The notes below the pieces were generated by a model, which saw only the letters and a program-made list of their open reading frames with translations, was not told the DNA's origin and did not search any database. Shown here piece after piece: positions 13,145-24,051 of a stretch of DNA of 64,000 nt. Every line of letters begins with the position of its first letter. Position 1 is the first letter of the stretch. The DNA is from Daphnia pulex (lineage: Eukaryota > Arthropoda > Branchiopoda > Diplostraca > Daphniidae). Location of the stretch: contig NC_060023.1 in assembly GCF_021134715.1 (NCBI RefSeq), positions 5,456,001-5,520,000 of the forward strand, read 5' to 3'. The translations under genes and the position numbers were made by a program.

Positions 13145-13449
13145 TTACTGATTGTCTTTAAGCCACTCCCTCAGCTCCCTTTCATCAGGTATATCCGGGT
13201 TGATCTAAAGAGAATACACAAGAAAAAAAAATCCCGATGAAAAAAACTGCTGGAGAAATATTATTGAGTTTAAACTAACCATGATTACCGAATCATCGAA
13301 GGAGTCTAGGAATATTTCTCCACTATCGCGTGCGAATGCAGAAACCTTAACACCTCCAAATGCAACAATGGCGTTATCCAGGCTACTGAGCTGAAATAGC
13401 TTTAGCTTTGCGACTGAGTGCAGTACCCACGGCTGAAAAGTTCTTGTCC
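13145..13449 (-). CDS. Unassigned 3'-terminal exon pair joined to the VPS33A-like fragment
   Basis: On the minus strand an open frame covers the upper exon (13280-13449) and ends at a donor (ATCATG then GTTAGT) in phase 0. The next exon, 13145-13204, starts after CTCTTTAG and reads INPDIPDERELREWLKDNQ to a stop, also in phase 0. The matching phases and good splice sites say this is, or was, coding. The frame is not the VPS33A frame, which stops at 13383-13385 inside the same exon. I do not recognise the encoded tail (FGGVKVSAFARDSGEIF). It may be the end of another gene brought next to VPS33A by rearrangement, or a reading frame reached by alternative splicing. Confidence 0.45.
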
Positions 13450-14680
13450 CTGCGAAAATAAATAACTTTAAAACTGTCGGAAGCAAAATTTGTCTGATTA
13501 AAAATTTCACCTCAAATCAGCGTAAAGCTCTTCGGCCGAGTTTAGAACAACAGATTTAACAGAGCTACCATCAGAGCGAGGTGACTGGCCCGCATTTGAT
13601 GAGGCTTGAAAATTTTCTCCTGGAAGCTTGACTGTATCTAAATAACAATGAAACCACAAAATGCAAGTAAAATAATTGTTTTACTCAGAAGCTAACAATA
13701 CTTTCTTACTATGTTTTATTCCATGGAATTCGTCGATAAGACCCTCATAGGTCAACTGAGTGACAACAGGAGTTATCAAATCTACAGTCCTATCAATGAT
13801 CATGAGAGTGTCGAACAACGGAGACATGGGGGGATCACAGTCTACCCCAATATCACGTCGCATTCGAGTCATCAATTCGAATACGTTACGGGCATGGCGC
13901 CCCTTACCCACAACGTTGGGGAAAATGCCATATAAACTTTGGAGGGACATTAACCCATGAGCAATTTGGTGTAAGGAGATGATTTCATTGTCAACATATA
14001 AATCCTGAGAATAAATTTGAAGAAATTGATGACAAGCAATCCCTTTCAAAGTTTGGCTCATAAATAAATACCTTGAAAACATTATCGAGTTCCATTGAAA
14101 TGACATCACTATCTAGTGGGAAAAAATCAGCAGGCAGTTCATCAATAGAAGTAAGAGTTCCATACACTCCTTTGTCCTAAATGAAGTAATAATTTTGTCA
14201 ACAATTTCTTCTTCGCTGATTTAAGTAACTTTAACCAACCTTGAGCCGCTGTTCACATACTGCACTTCGTCGGGAGACAAAAATTAACTGATATTCCTTA
14301 CTAGCAGAATGTCCTTGGCTTTCTTCGCTGAAATGTAAATTAACTTATTGTTGACTATTTAAAGTTAAAACATGTAGATTATTCATACCTGTGCAAGTTA
14401 TCGGCAATACAATCCATCAGCTCAACTTCAGGTCTTGTGATGAACAGCATATTTTTAACAGATATGGAAGGCAAGCGCCCAGGTTTTAACTGAAACATTT
14501 TTACAACATCTAGTTCCTTAAGAAAACTGTATTCTGCCACCAAACCAATGGGGCCAGTGAGTTGTTCATCCCAAAATATTGCCTAGCATAATTGATGAAT
14601 TTACGTACATTTCTTAAATGGAATAGCACACACCAAAATACCTTTGTTCCACTGAACTTCTCTAAAAGAGAAACAATATC
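13383..14680 (-). pseudogene. VPS33A: VPS33A-like gene, N-terminal half only (Sec1/Munc18 family)
   Basis: VPS33A is the SM-protein subunit of HOPS/CORVET, which promotes SNARE assembly in endolysosomal fusion. Minus-strand exons with agreeing phases: 14642-14680, 14389-14582, 14240-14327, 14072-14176, 13710-14004, 13511-13637 and 13383-13449. Hallmarks in order are [37 protein letters not shown], a TQLTYEGLIDE block after a DRTVDLITP motif, LNSAEELYADLRDKNF and LSRKAKAISA. TQLTYEGLIDE and AEELYA favour VPS33A over VPS33B. The frame stops after about 304 residues, where the family has about 600, and the C-terminal half is nowhere in the window. The first coding exon is also unclear: 14890-14930 encodes a possible start (MNMYRPHLNLDV) but lacks a donor in phase. 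I read this as a truncated copy or a rearranged gene. Confidence 0.75.
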
Positions 14681-16079
14681 CTGTAACAATAACAAAACTG
14701 TTGACGAAATTTATTTTTACTGAACAAGACATCAACAGACTGTCAACAGACAACCTAATGGATTTTGTGGTTGTCCTAAGTCACAAAAAGCTAATGACTA
14801 AATCCGCATAAAATAAAATAAAATTTAGTATTACCAATGCTCATCTTCTCCTGTCCTTAACTTTCTTTCTGAAACAGACACGTGCACATCCAAATTTAGG
14901 TGAGGACGATACATATTCATGTCTAACTTCTAATCATTAGCCTAACAGTCAAAATAAAATTTATCGTGAGGCATTACAATTATGGTAAATTATTTCAGTG
15001 CTTACCATACATGATGACTACTCATCATATGGTATTTATATCAGTGAGTGACTCACAGAAATGGTTTAGTGCACTATGAAAATCAAGAAACCCATTTTAT
15101 GGTCATTTTCCTGGGCGTCACAACAAAATCAATGAGTGACTCACAGAAATGGTTTAATACACTACCATGAAAATCAAGCAAACCCATTTTATGGTCATTT
15201 TCCTGGGCGTCACAACAAAATTAGTTAGGCAAACAAAATACGTAAGAAAACTCAAAATAATAAATGATATTGCGTTGATTTACCCTTCATGAAGCATTTA
15301 GCTATGCGAAACAATTACAATGACAATGATGAATAAGGTAATCCATAGTATAGTCTTTTGCCTAAGAATTGAAACAGGAATGTTGAAATTATGCGTTACT
15401 TTAATAATTACAAATTGCAAGCTAACCATGTCAACATGATGACGACGTTCGGTAACTGACTAACTGATAAATCAGACAACAAAAACAAAACAAACAGACA
15501 ATCGAATTGATGTTGTGGTTGTCCTAAGTCACAAAAAGCTAATGACTAAATCCGCATAAAATTAAATTAAATTTAGTATTACCAAATGAATCGAAACTTA
15601 CCTATCCGCTGAGATAAATTACTGTAAGTTTACACAAACAGTTTGAAGAAAATCGATGCAGTAGTTTAGATTTCTATAAATTTATTCTGATTCTGAATTA
15701 AAGGTTCTGGAAGCCTGGCCCAGAACAGCGTACACTCCCCCCACATCCCTCCCCCTCCTACACACCCAGACACCCGCATTTACTTTAATGCCTTCTGGTA
15801 GTACAAGTACTACCCTCAGGGATAAAAATTTGCTGTGATTCGAGAGTGTTAATAGCTATGAGGTATCCAATAACAAATGCAAGCTACAATTTAAAATAGT
15901 AATAAAATATTAGAAAAAGGATTTAGATTATTATAATTTAGAAGTAAAAAAATCACTAAATCAGCAAGAAAAATGTAATATTTTATTAATTTTTTTTTTT
16001 GGTTTACAATTCGTCAATGCGGCAACGTCCCAAGCTTGACGATTCGAGCGATTCTGAAAGTTGAAAAAACTGCTTGAAA
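14681..16079. other. Rearranged region between VPS33A-like and LIN9
   Basis: It contains a dispersed direct duplication (14745-14838 and 15493-15588) and an 88-bp tandem duplication (15041-15221). 14890-14930 on the minus strand could be the first exon of the VPS33A-like gene. The final part must hold the LIN9 promoter. No other gene was seen. Confidence 0.5.
15041..15221. repeat. Tandem duplication, two units of about 88-92 bp
   Basis: Both units begin with TCARTGAGTGACTCACAG and end with TTTTCCTGGGCGTCACAAC, differing by a few substitutions and small indels. They lie just upstream of the VPS33A-like fragment. Confidence 0.85.
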
Positions 16080-19000
16080 ATGGCGGATTTACTTGAAAGT
16101 AAGTTATCTTAACTGCAAAACGTAAACAAACAATTAAGCTTTGACGGTTAATTATGTTTTTTCTTTAAACTCAGTTTGAAAATCTTTTGTAGTTTTAATA
16201 ATTTATTATAAATTTCTGTCTGATACGATTTGGGTTAAGCTCTAGAACGGCTCCTTACTTGTTTATATTGTTACCTCATATTTGCTTAAGTTTGTAATTT
16301 CTCATTCAACCAATTGTTATGAAAATTGAGCATTAATAGATTTTCCAAATCAATTGAAGTACATTGTGTTAAGAGTTTTACTTAACTTTAATATTTATAT
16401 TTGAAATTCTGTATAGCTGAATCTGCAGAAGCTTTACTTTCATTCAAAAATGGAGGATTCAAAGTGAAAAGAGAGCTTGATTTTGGAGATGACTCAGAAC
16501 AGGCGAATCAAGCAATGACTTTAGGCCCAGAAATGTTTGGATTAAAACGGATCAGTGATGTAAATTCATCCTCTAGTTCAAAAATAACTGGGAGTACCAC
16601 TTCAAATCCAATCACATTGAACAGAAGAGGCATTGTAAGTGAGACTATTTGGACTTTATTTGATTATATGATGTAATAAATTGTGGAAACTAATTTTTAT
16701 TTTAGCCAGCAAGAATTCGAAAAAAGAATCCATTGTTCTTTGATGATGATACTATTGTCAACCAATCTACTAATAAATCTCCAAGGAAATCCACAAAATC
16801 CAACAGTGGTGTTAGTGGATCATCTCATTCAAACCAGTTAGCACCTCAAGTTACCACTTCAAAAATAATAAAGAGAGGTTAAATAAATTATTTTAAAAAA
16901 TGTAATCATGATTAACAGTAAATTGTGTTACAGGCCACACAAGATCTGCACCTGGCAGTGCAACTGGTACTCCGGAACGTCGCAGTGGATCAAATGCTTC
17001 GACGCCGCTCAAAACTACTAATCGAGTTAAGGCAAAGCTAAAGAAAATGAAGGTTAAGCCAGCTTTTAAGGTAAAATTTTTATATATTAAATATTGCCAA
17101 TAATTGTATACTATATCATTTGTATTAGTTGCCGGAAAAGCAGAAGAGTGAACCTTTAGTTGTTGGACGTCGTGCTCGGAGTATTGTGGCCGCGGCCGCT
17201 TTACCTTCGGTTGCAGCAACAACGGCTGAGCAAGAAGCCGAAGACTTGAAAAAACTTGGTGTCCGCTTACGCAATTTACTTAAGTTACCCAAAGCGCACA
17301 AATGGGTCTGCTATGAATGGTTCTACAGTAATCTAGACCAGTACGTTTTTGTGCCATTTATTTTATACCTTGCATGGGGAAAAAGAAATGGTTGTAGTTG
17401 TGTGTTTCGTCGATTTCCTTATAATTTGTGAAGCACTCCATTTTGCTGTAACCGTTTTTTTTTTTTAATTATTATTATTTATTTATTTATTTTAGAGCAT
17501 TGTTTGAAGGCGACAATGACTTTATGCTATGTTTACGAGAGTCATTCCCCAGCTTGAAATTGCGACAGCTTACTAGATCCCAGTGGTGTACCATCCGTCG
17601 TCTTATGGGAAGACCAAGACGTTGTTCTCAGGTGCCTAAATTTTTATTCATGCAAATGGCTTGTCCAGTTTCTAACATTTTCTTATCCAATTTTTCCCCC
17701 TCTTGATTCATTTTAGGCATTTTTTAATGAAGAAAGAGGAGAATTGGCCAAAAAAAGACAGAAGATTCGTTTAGTTCAACAGCGCAAAGTAAGCGATATG
17801 GCATCTCTTTGTAGGGATTTGCCGGATCTTATCCCTATGCCTTTGGTTATCGGCACCAAAGTGACGGCCAGACTTCGGCAACCACAGGTACACTTAAGCA
17901 CAATACTTCAGCTATTTACTTAAATTGTTATCGATTTTTCGTCAGTCGACGGCAATCTTGTGTGATCATACCAAGATGCCGTTGGTCTAATGAAATGCCG
18001 AAGTATTTTCGATTCCCTTAGTATATATGAGATGATTGCCGTAGTTATTCTAAGTGTTTTAAGATAACAGCGCAAGAGTTTGAAGTGGGTATACATAGCT
18101 CAATAAAAGAATATGTGGAGTGTGACGTTAAAACTATGACCTAGTGACTATAATTATTTATGATTTAAAAAGAAGGAAAAATAAATACGTAGTAATTATT
18201 TATTTTTTTCTTCCCATTAAAGGATGGATTGTTCGTTGGCCAAATCGATGCCGTAGATACGTCCAATAATACATACCGCATCACATTTGATAGACAAGGA
18301 TTGGGAACACACTCTGTTCCGGATTACGAAGTTTTGGTACGTGTAATGTTCGTCTTGACAACGAAAGACATCTTCAACTAAAAACAAATTTCCTTGTTAG
18401 TCGAATGAAACAGTAGACATGATTTCGATATCGAGTTTGGCTCAACGGTTTCGCCCTCGCCCAGCTGTTTTACCACCGACCCCCGCAATAATACCACTGA
18501 TGGCTTCACAGCAGCAAACACTAACAATCTCGAGTCAACATCAACAGCCCATTAAACAGTCTTCCCTTGAAGTTGCAATGCCTACTTTATCTTTAACTTC
18601 ACATGTCAGTGGCACACGAATTGGACACACTTCTCATTCTGATTCTTCAAGTTTAGTCAGCGATCCTGTCTTGGGATCGTCTAATTCAAGATTGACACCA
18701 CAAGAAACGACGTTTGGCTCCTTGCCCATCCACGTTCTGACACCAATCGTAAGTCCTTTGAAAATCTGCGTATTATTGGAAATTTGTAACATATATTTGT
18801 TCTATAGGTACGACTCTCGAAGATTTTAAATATGAAAAAAGATAAGGTTAGAAGACTGAGAGATATGAATACAGAAGTTGAACGCCGAGAGTCAGTCGGC
18901 GAAACTGTTGCACCCGATTTTCAACGACGCTATGCTCGTACCATCCTTGATTTGGAAGAATTGAATACGGAACTCAACAGCCTCCTAGTTAAGGTCAGAC

Positions 19001-19713
19001 AACAATGCCATGAGGTATTTTGTTACTTTTCGATCTGAAATAGTCACATTAATAACTCTTTGGAATTTTTATCGTTTAGATTGCTCCGGATTCAGAGCAT
19101 GGTCTATCCCCATTAGCTGGGCCAGATAGTATTCGCCAACTGTGTTATCAAGAAGCTAGAGATTTGGTTGAAACTCAGTTGGATACTCGAAGTGGTTCAC
19201 ATCCAAATGTTACCTCTGCCCCGATTATTGCACTTGTCACTGGTCTCACATCTTTAATGCTCCAAATCAAGGTATTTGTAATGTATTTATTCGCTCGTGG
19301 TTATTGTTACTGCGAGTTTTTATTTGCTAGATTTTTTACCGATATTTTTAGTTGATGATTTATAGTTAACTATATTGTAGTAAATTAAAATCGATAATCA
19401 GATTGTCGTTTATGTAAACTGCAACTCTTTACTTATTTCAATACTTTTTTTTTTTCAGTGCCTTGCGGAAAGTGAACGCAACGCTTACGAGCTTCAAGCT
19501 TTACACGACTCCTTAGATGAACTGCGGAAGTCCTTAGACAAATCGAATCTAACTTCTCTTAGGAACCATGTTTTAGTTCACGTGCAGCATATCCAATCTG
19601 GATTGTGTAACTTTGACCACATGACGCCGTTCAACGGTACCGAAACTAATGCACCTGCGGTCACCTCCACCACTAGGAACCTACCGTTACCCAATGATAA
19701 CGATAACCATTAA
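16080..19713 (+). CDS. LIN9: LIN-9 homologue (MuvB core of DREAM/MMB)
   Basis: LIN9 is a core MuvB subunit. With p130/E2F it represses cell-cycle genes in quiescence (DREAM), and with B-MYB it activates G2/M genes. Twelve exons agree in phase: 16080-16098, 16417-16634, 16706-16877, 16934-17070, 17129-17340, 17496-17631, 17717-17887, 18223-18336, 18401-18748, 18808-19014, 19080-19271 and 19459-19713, for 726 residues. The diagnostic DIRP domain (about 220-330) includes LRNLLKLPKAHKW, EWFYSNLDQALFEGDNDF and RRLMGRPRRCS. A Tudor-like stretch follows (LVIGTKVTARLRQPQDGLF, then TYRITFDRQGLGTHSVPDYE). The C-terminal helical segment has VRLSKILNMKKDKVRRLRDM and ends near VHVQHIQSGLCN. The first exon encodes only MADLLE plus one base. 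AATAAA lies near 19730. The N-terminal 180 residues are less conserved. Confidence 0.96.
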
Positions 19714-19751
19714 CTATTGTTGAAACAGAAATAAATTAACTCATGGCGTAG

Positions 19752-20186
19752 AAAAAATTTTGTTAGACATGTCTCTGAAACCTCTCGTTTAACAGTAAAA
19801 AAAATCTTCAATCAATTCAAATGTAAATAATGCGAATCAGATTGTCTAGTAAAATACCGAATGATTTTCAAATGTTCAGTGAAAGACATTTTTAAATTAC
19901 AAAAGATACACACATAATAAAAATATTCATTTAACAAAATTTTTGATTCCCTTTATCATTAAACTCTTTAATGAATATAATACAGAAAAACGCATTGGGT
20001 TAAAACACAAATATAAATATAGCAAATATCTTTTTTTTTAGGAACCAGAAACGCCCTTTAAAAAAATCAAAGTTGGAGGAGAATTCATGCAATTTTAAGG
20101 GGTGTTCGACCGAACCGAGCTCGTTTGAGTTTATTCTTTAGTAGATTACTCCTTTATTTGCACTTTGATTGATGTAATTATGAAGG
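19752..20186 (-). pseudogene. Degraded duplicate of the NUBP1 3' end
   Basis: This stretch matches 23637-24078, the 3' flank and last exon of NUBP1, in the same orientation. Shared blocks include TTAGACATGTCT, GCGAATCAGATTGTCTAG, TGTTYAGTGAAAGAC, and the terminal-exon region TGATT-TGTAATTATG. The copy keeps a recognisable version of the last NUBP1 exon but has diverged by many substitutions and indels. It lies directly after the LIN9 stop, so LIN9 transcripts may end inside it. This is a segmental duplication fragment, not a functional gene. Confidence 0.7.
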
Positions 20187-22320
20187 CATCTCCTAGGAAT
20201 GCGAGGTTGCAGTAGGAATATGTAATAAGACATTAAATACAAGCAGGACAAGATGTTTTGTAACTATATTAGGATAGAATCCAATGAAAAATACTGAAAT
20301 AATGAAAATTAGTCTAATACTATTATGGTGCGACCTTAGGTGTACCGGTGGGGGCTTCAGCCGCCACCCCACGTCGCACTTCGCTCTTAGCTTAAATTTT
20401 AGCATTTCCTCAATGAGTTTGAGAGATTAAAAAATGATGTCTCTTTGGTGTGGCTGCATCCCCCCCCCCCCCAGCAGCGTCTTAAATCAAGCACAAAGCT
20501 CATTGCCATAAAACATTTAATTTACATCGCTGTGATGAACTCTGCGTAATGATGCAGAAAACATGAAAACATGAGATGTATTGTAAACATCCAATACAAA
20601 ATAATGAAATGCAAATAAGACGCTCATCTGACTATGTCTGGAGGGCATTATGGGACAATGGAAATGTTTAATTTTACTTCCCCCAGCATCGTGTCAATTT
20701 TTTTTACAGACAAAATTCGATAAACAATTTTAAAAGGAATTGCTGGTTGGTTTAGATCAAATAATAGTTATCAACCTAGTTTTTTCAAATCATTTTCGGC
20801 ATCGTCGAGAGCAACGCGGATTTTACAGTCCATCGCTGACATTGACGGCAATTCGCAATTCCCACACGTTTTGGTTTGGCGGCTGGTCAAAAGGGCGCTC
20901 GAAATGAGGATAGGACAGGCCATCCTAAACTCCATCTGCTGTAAGGCGATGGTGATCTCATGAACTGCGACAAATTGTTCTAGGTGTCGCATTAATCGAA
21001 ATACCCTTAAAGCATGGATAAGTTTTTAGTTTTCCCCCTGAAAAATATATATATATATTTTGTTTTACCGAAATAATTGGTTTTTTCTCTTTTTGTCAGC
21101 AAAAAGAGAAAAATTTGCCTTTTCCTTGTTCTTTTTCTTTTTTTCCCATTTTTCCTTTCCTATCTTATGTTTTGTCATTTCGCGCCCAATCAGCGTACAG
21201 CGTTTTAAAGATGCTGTACGCTGATTGGCCATTTTGAACACAAATTTGATGGAAACGCAGGATGTTAGACTGCTCCATTGAACATGGTTAATTGATTTCA
21301 TTTTAAAGATGTTTTGTTGTTGCAACTGGTAATACTGAGCATTCACGAATTCACGCTTGTTTTATGGGAAAACCCCAAATAATACACGGAATTGAAATGC
21401 AAACAAAAATTGATAATAAAATGATTCTTTGCTCTATCTTCACAGCGGTTAACGGAGTTCCTCCCCGTTAAGCGTTAACCTAATATTAACACAACATAAA
21501 CAGAAAGTGAACCACAGAGTGTAATGCTAGTAAGTTATTGACATAAATTTGGACTTAGGATAGTATGATATATATGATAGATCGATTCCATTGATTGTAA
21601 AGGAAGAAACCAACGGCCATGGTGCAACGGCTGACGCTGGCCTCAAAACATCAATCTTCTTATTAGGAATTTAGGACTACGATAAGAATATCTTGGACGT
21701 TTCAAAACCTGACAATTCTTTCAGTTTTTCTTATCTTTGTTCAAACTAAGAATACAAGTTCAATTTGTAACAATTAAATAATATTGCTGAATATTTTTTG
21801 CTCTTCGGATCCTCCATTTGCTTTTTTTTTTACTTGACAACGTAGCATTCGAAGCAATAACAGCGCGACCGCGACTGCTTGGAAATGTTACTGTTTGAAT
21901 AAAATAGGGATTGGCTTGGCACCGCATAAAGAAATTGGGCGCGAAAAATGGCATTCATTATTGGAGGTAACCGAAGCATAACCCTTTGGAGTGTATACCG
22001 TGTGCTAGCAAAGTTAAAAAAAAGCTGCCCCCTCCTCATCTAAGTCATCTTGTTATTGAGTTCGAAACGTTTTATTGGAAGTGTGCTTACCCTCTCATTC
22101 TCATATGACTTACGAGTCACGACTAGAGAACATTCAGAACACATACACAGCCATACGATTTGTATATCGCTTCCTTGCTCTCAGATTTTGAGTGTTAACT
22201 TCGTTTTAAATACTGGTAACAAATAAAAACAATATTTCAAATATTTTTAGATTGATACACTATGTATAAATACCATCCTATTATACAGTGGAAAAGTTTA
22301 GTTTTGTGCATTGATTGGAC
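20187..22320. other. Intergenic DNA upstream of CENP-K, with a perfect hairpin
   Basis: A minus-strand open frame at 20771-20992 (starting MRHLEQFVAVHE, 73 residues) and another at 21830-22039 are unassigned; they could be exons of a small gene, but I found no supporting splice pairs. A C run lies near 20461-20472. At 21186-21228 a 16-bp perfect inverted repeat (CCAATCAGCGTACAGC) has an 11-base loop. No other structure was recognised. Confidence 0.4.
21186..21228. repeat. Perfect 16-bp inverted repeat
   Basis: CCAATCAGCGTACAGC at 21186-21201 is repeated in reverse complement at 21213-21228. The arms carry CCAAT / ATTGG, so it could also bind a CCAAT factor, but a relic of a small inverted-repeat element is as likely. 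Confidence 0.7.
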
Positions 22321-23372
22321 ATGGCAAAGCAAAATGATGATCTGCGCGAAGCTTGTTCGAAACTGAGAGAAATTATCACTAAAAACCAGATTCGATTGGA
22401 TGCCATACAGAAAGAAATTGAAAAATCTAAGAAGCCTAGTTCGACAATCAGTAATTTACAAATTCAACAAGCTGGTCCTATTGCAGCATTCGAAACAAGG
22501 AAGCAGGGTCTAGCTTCCATGCAAGAAGGACTTACAGTGTCTGATTGCCAGCCCAATTGTAAATTACACACATTAAAGTTTATGATGGTTGTTTTACAAA
22601 ATACTAATTTTTTTTATTGTTTCTGCATAGTTCCAGACAATAAGATGATTTTGATTAAATTAGCTAGATTGTGGCAATCACGTTCAAAAACAGAAATCCA
22701 AGAGCTATTAGTGGAAGAAAAACTAAAGCAGGCTTCACTAAGGGCAGAGAGAGAGAGGTAACAACTCCTGTATATTCCCTAAAATTTCATTCTGATTTGC
22801 TAATGACTTTGTATTCAGAGCTGTGAATTGTTTAAATGAAAACAAACAATTATTAGAGGTTCACTTAAAGGAGAAAAGGAGTCTTGAAAATAAAGAAGAA
22901 GAGCTTGAGGAAGAGAGGGTTTCAGAACTGAAAGAAAAATTGGAAAACGCGAAAAGACAGTATGGGGAAATGAAGAATAATTTGGTACAATTGACTTTAA
23001 TTAGTAACTTAGCACACTGTAAAACTAACCAGCAGTCATTCTCTTTCATAGAAAAAAACAGTTGGAAAATATTTTCCTGAGCCAGAAATCCCTGGATTCA
23101 CTGGAGTATACTCTCTTTTGAATGCAAGTTTCCTCTTCTTCATCTATCTACATTACTCGAATTCTAAGTTGACGTACACACTATATTTCTTATAGGACTT
23201 GACTAAACGCCTTTTAAACGGAGAACGAGATGCGTACGTTGAAGTACAAAACACTTGGCCTTATTACTTGGAAACATTGGAAGCAAATGGAATCATTGAG
23301 TACCACCCGACTGATCGCTCAAAAGTAAGAGTTATTGATTTTTCGGATGGTCGACTTGGTAAAACTGATTGA
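22321..23372 (+). CDS. CENPK: CENP-K-like inner kinetochore protein
   Basis: CENP-K belongs to the CENP-H/I/K/M group of the constitutive centromere-associated network, which links centromeric chromatin to the outer kinetochore. Exons: 22321-22558, 22631-22757, 22819-22984, 23052-23123 and 23196-23372, giving 259 residues (human CENP-K is about 270). The body is coiled coil (about 1-60 and 95-175). The conserved C-terminus reads KYFPEP, then SLLNDLTKRLLNG, DAYVEV, TWPYYLETLEANGI, YHP and SKVRVIDF. In vertebrate CENP-K the same order is DHFPLP, a helical segment, DPYVKI, WPPYVELLLRNGI, HP and RIRLEAF. The last intron needs a GC donor (AAT then GCAAGT); no GT donor keeps the frame. The assignment comes from the C-terminal motif order and length, as coiled coils alone are not diagnostic. 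Confidence 0.82.
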
Positions 23373-24051
23373 TTCAAAAAATGTTTCAAATTTAAAAAAA
23401 TGTTTCAAATTACAAATAAATTGCTAACACAGCCCTTCAGTTTTCCGAAGATTTTTTTTTTTTTTTGGTACGGGTGACCGGAAAAGTGCGTGATGCTTAA
23501 ATGAATGATTAAATTTGGTTCAAAACTTTATCAATGCTACAATTCACATCCGATTATTGTTACCTCTACAAAGATTATTGCAATTATTGTTGGAAAACAA
23601 ATGCCCCCTTATAAACTAAACCATGCGACAGCGTAGGAAAATTATTTTAGACATGTCTTTGAATCATCTCAACATAGAAAAAAAATCATAAATAGTTTCA
23701 AAAGTAAATAAAGCGAATCAGATTGTCTAGAAACATACTGCACATAATGTTTTTCGAATGTTTAGTGAAAGACTTTTTTAAATCACAAAAGATATATACT
23801 CAATTACTCATTGTCAAAATTATTTATTCGAAATTTTTCAAAAATTTTAAATTTCTTTCATCAGTAAACCTATCTAGTGTATATAGTGTAGATAAATGTA
23901 TTGAAGTAAAACACATTACAGCAAATCTTTTTTTAAGGAGCGGAAACACCGATTTTCTGTAGAAAAATTAACGTTGATGAGGTTTGATTTATTTCTTGGT
24001 TGCGGGTGCACCAAGGAACCAATTGGCTCGGTGCACCGAGCTAGTTATAAA
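23373..24051. other. Convergent 3' flanks of CENP-K and NUBP1
   Basis: There are no coding exons. The right part is the NUBP1 3' flank, which is duplicated at 19752-20186. A T run lies at 23454-23466. Confidence 0.6.

Noticed and set aside
21830..22039. Small mitochondrial-protein-like open frame on the minus strand
   Set aside because: The peptide looks like a targeting sequence by composition only. No donor or second exon could be matched.
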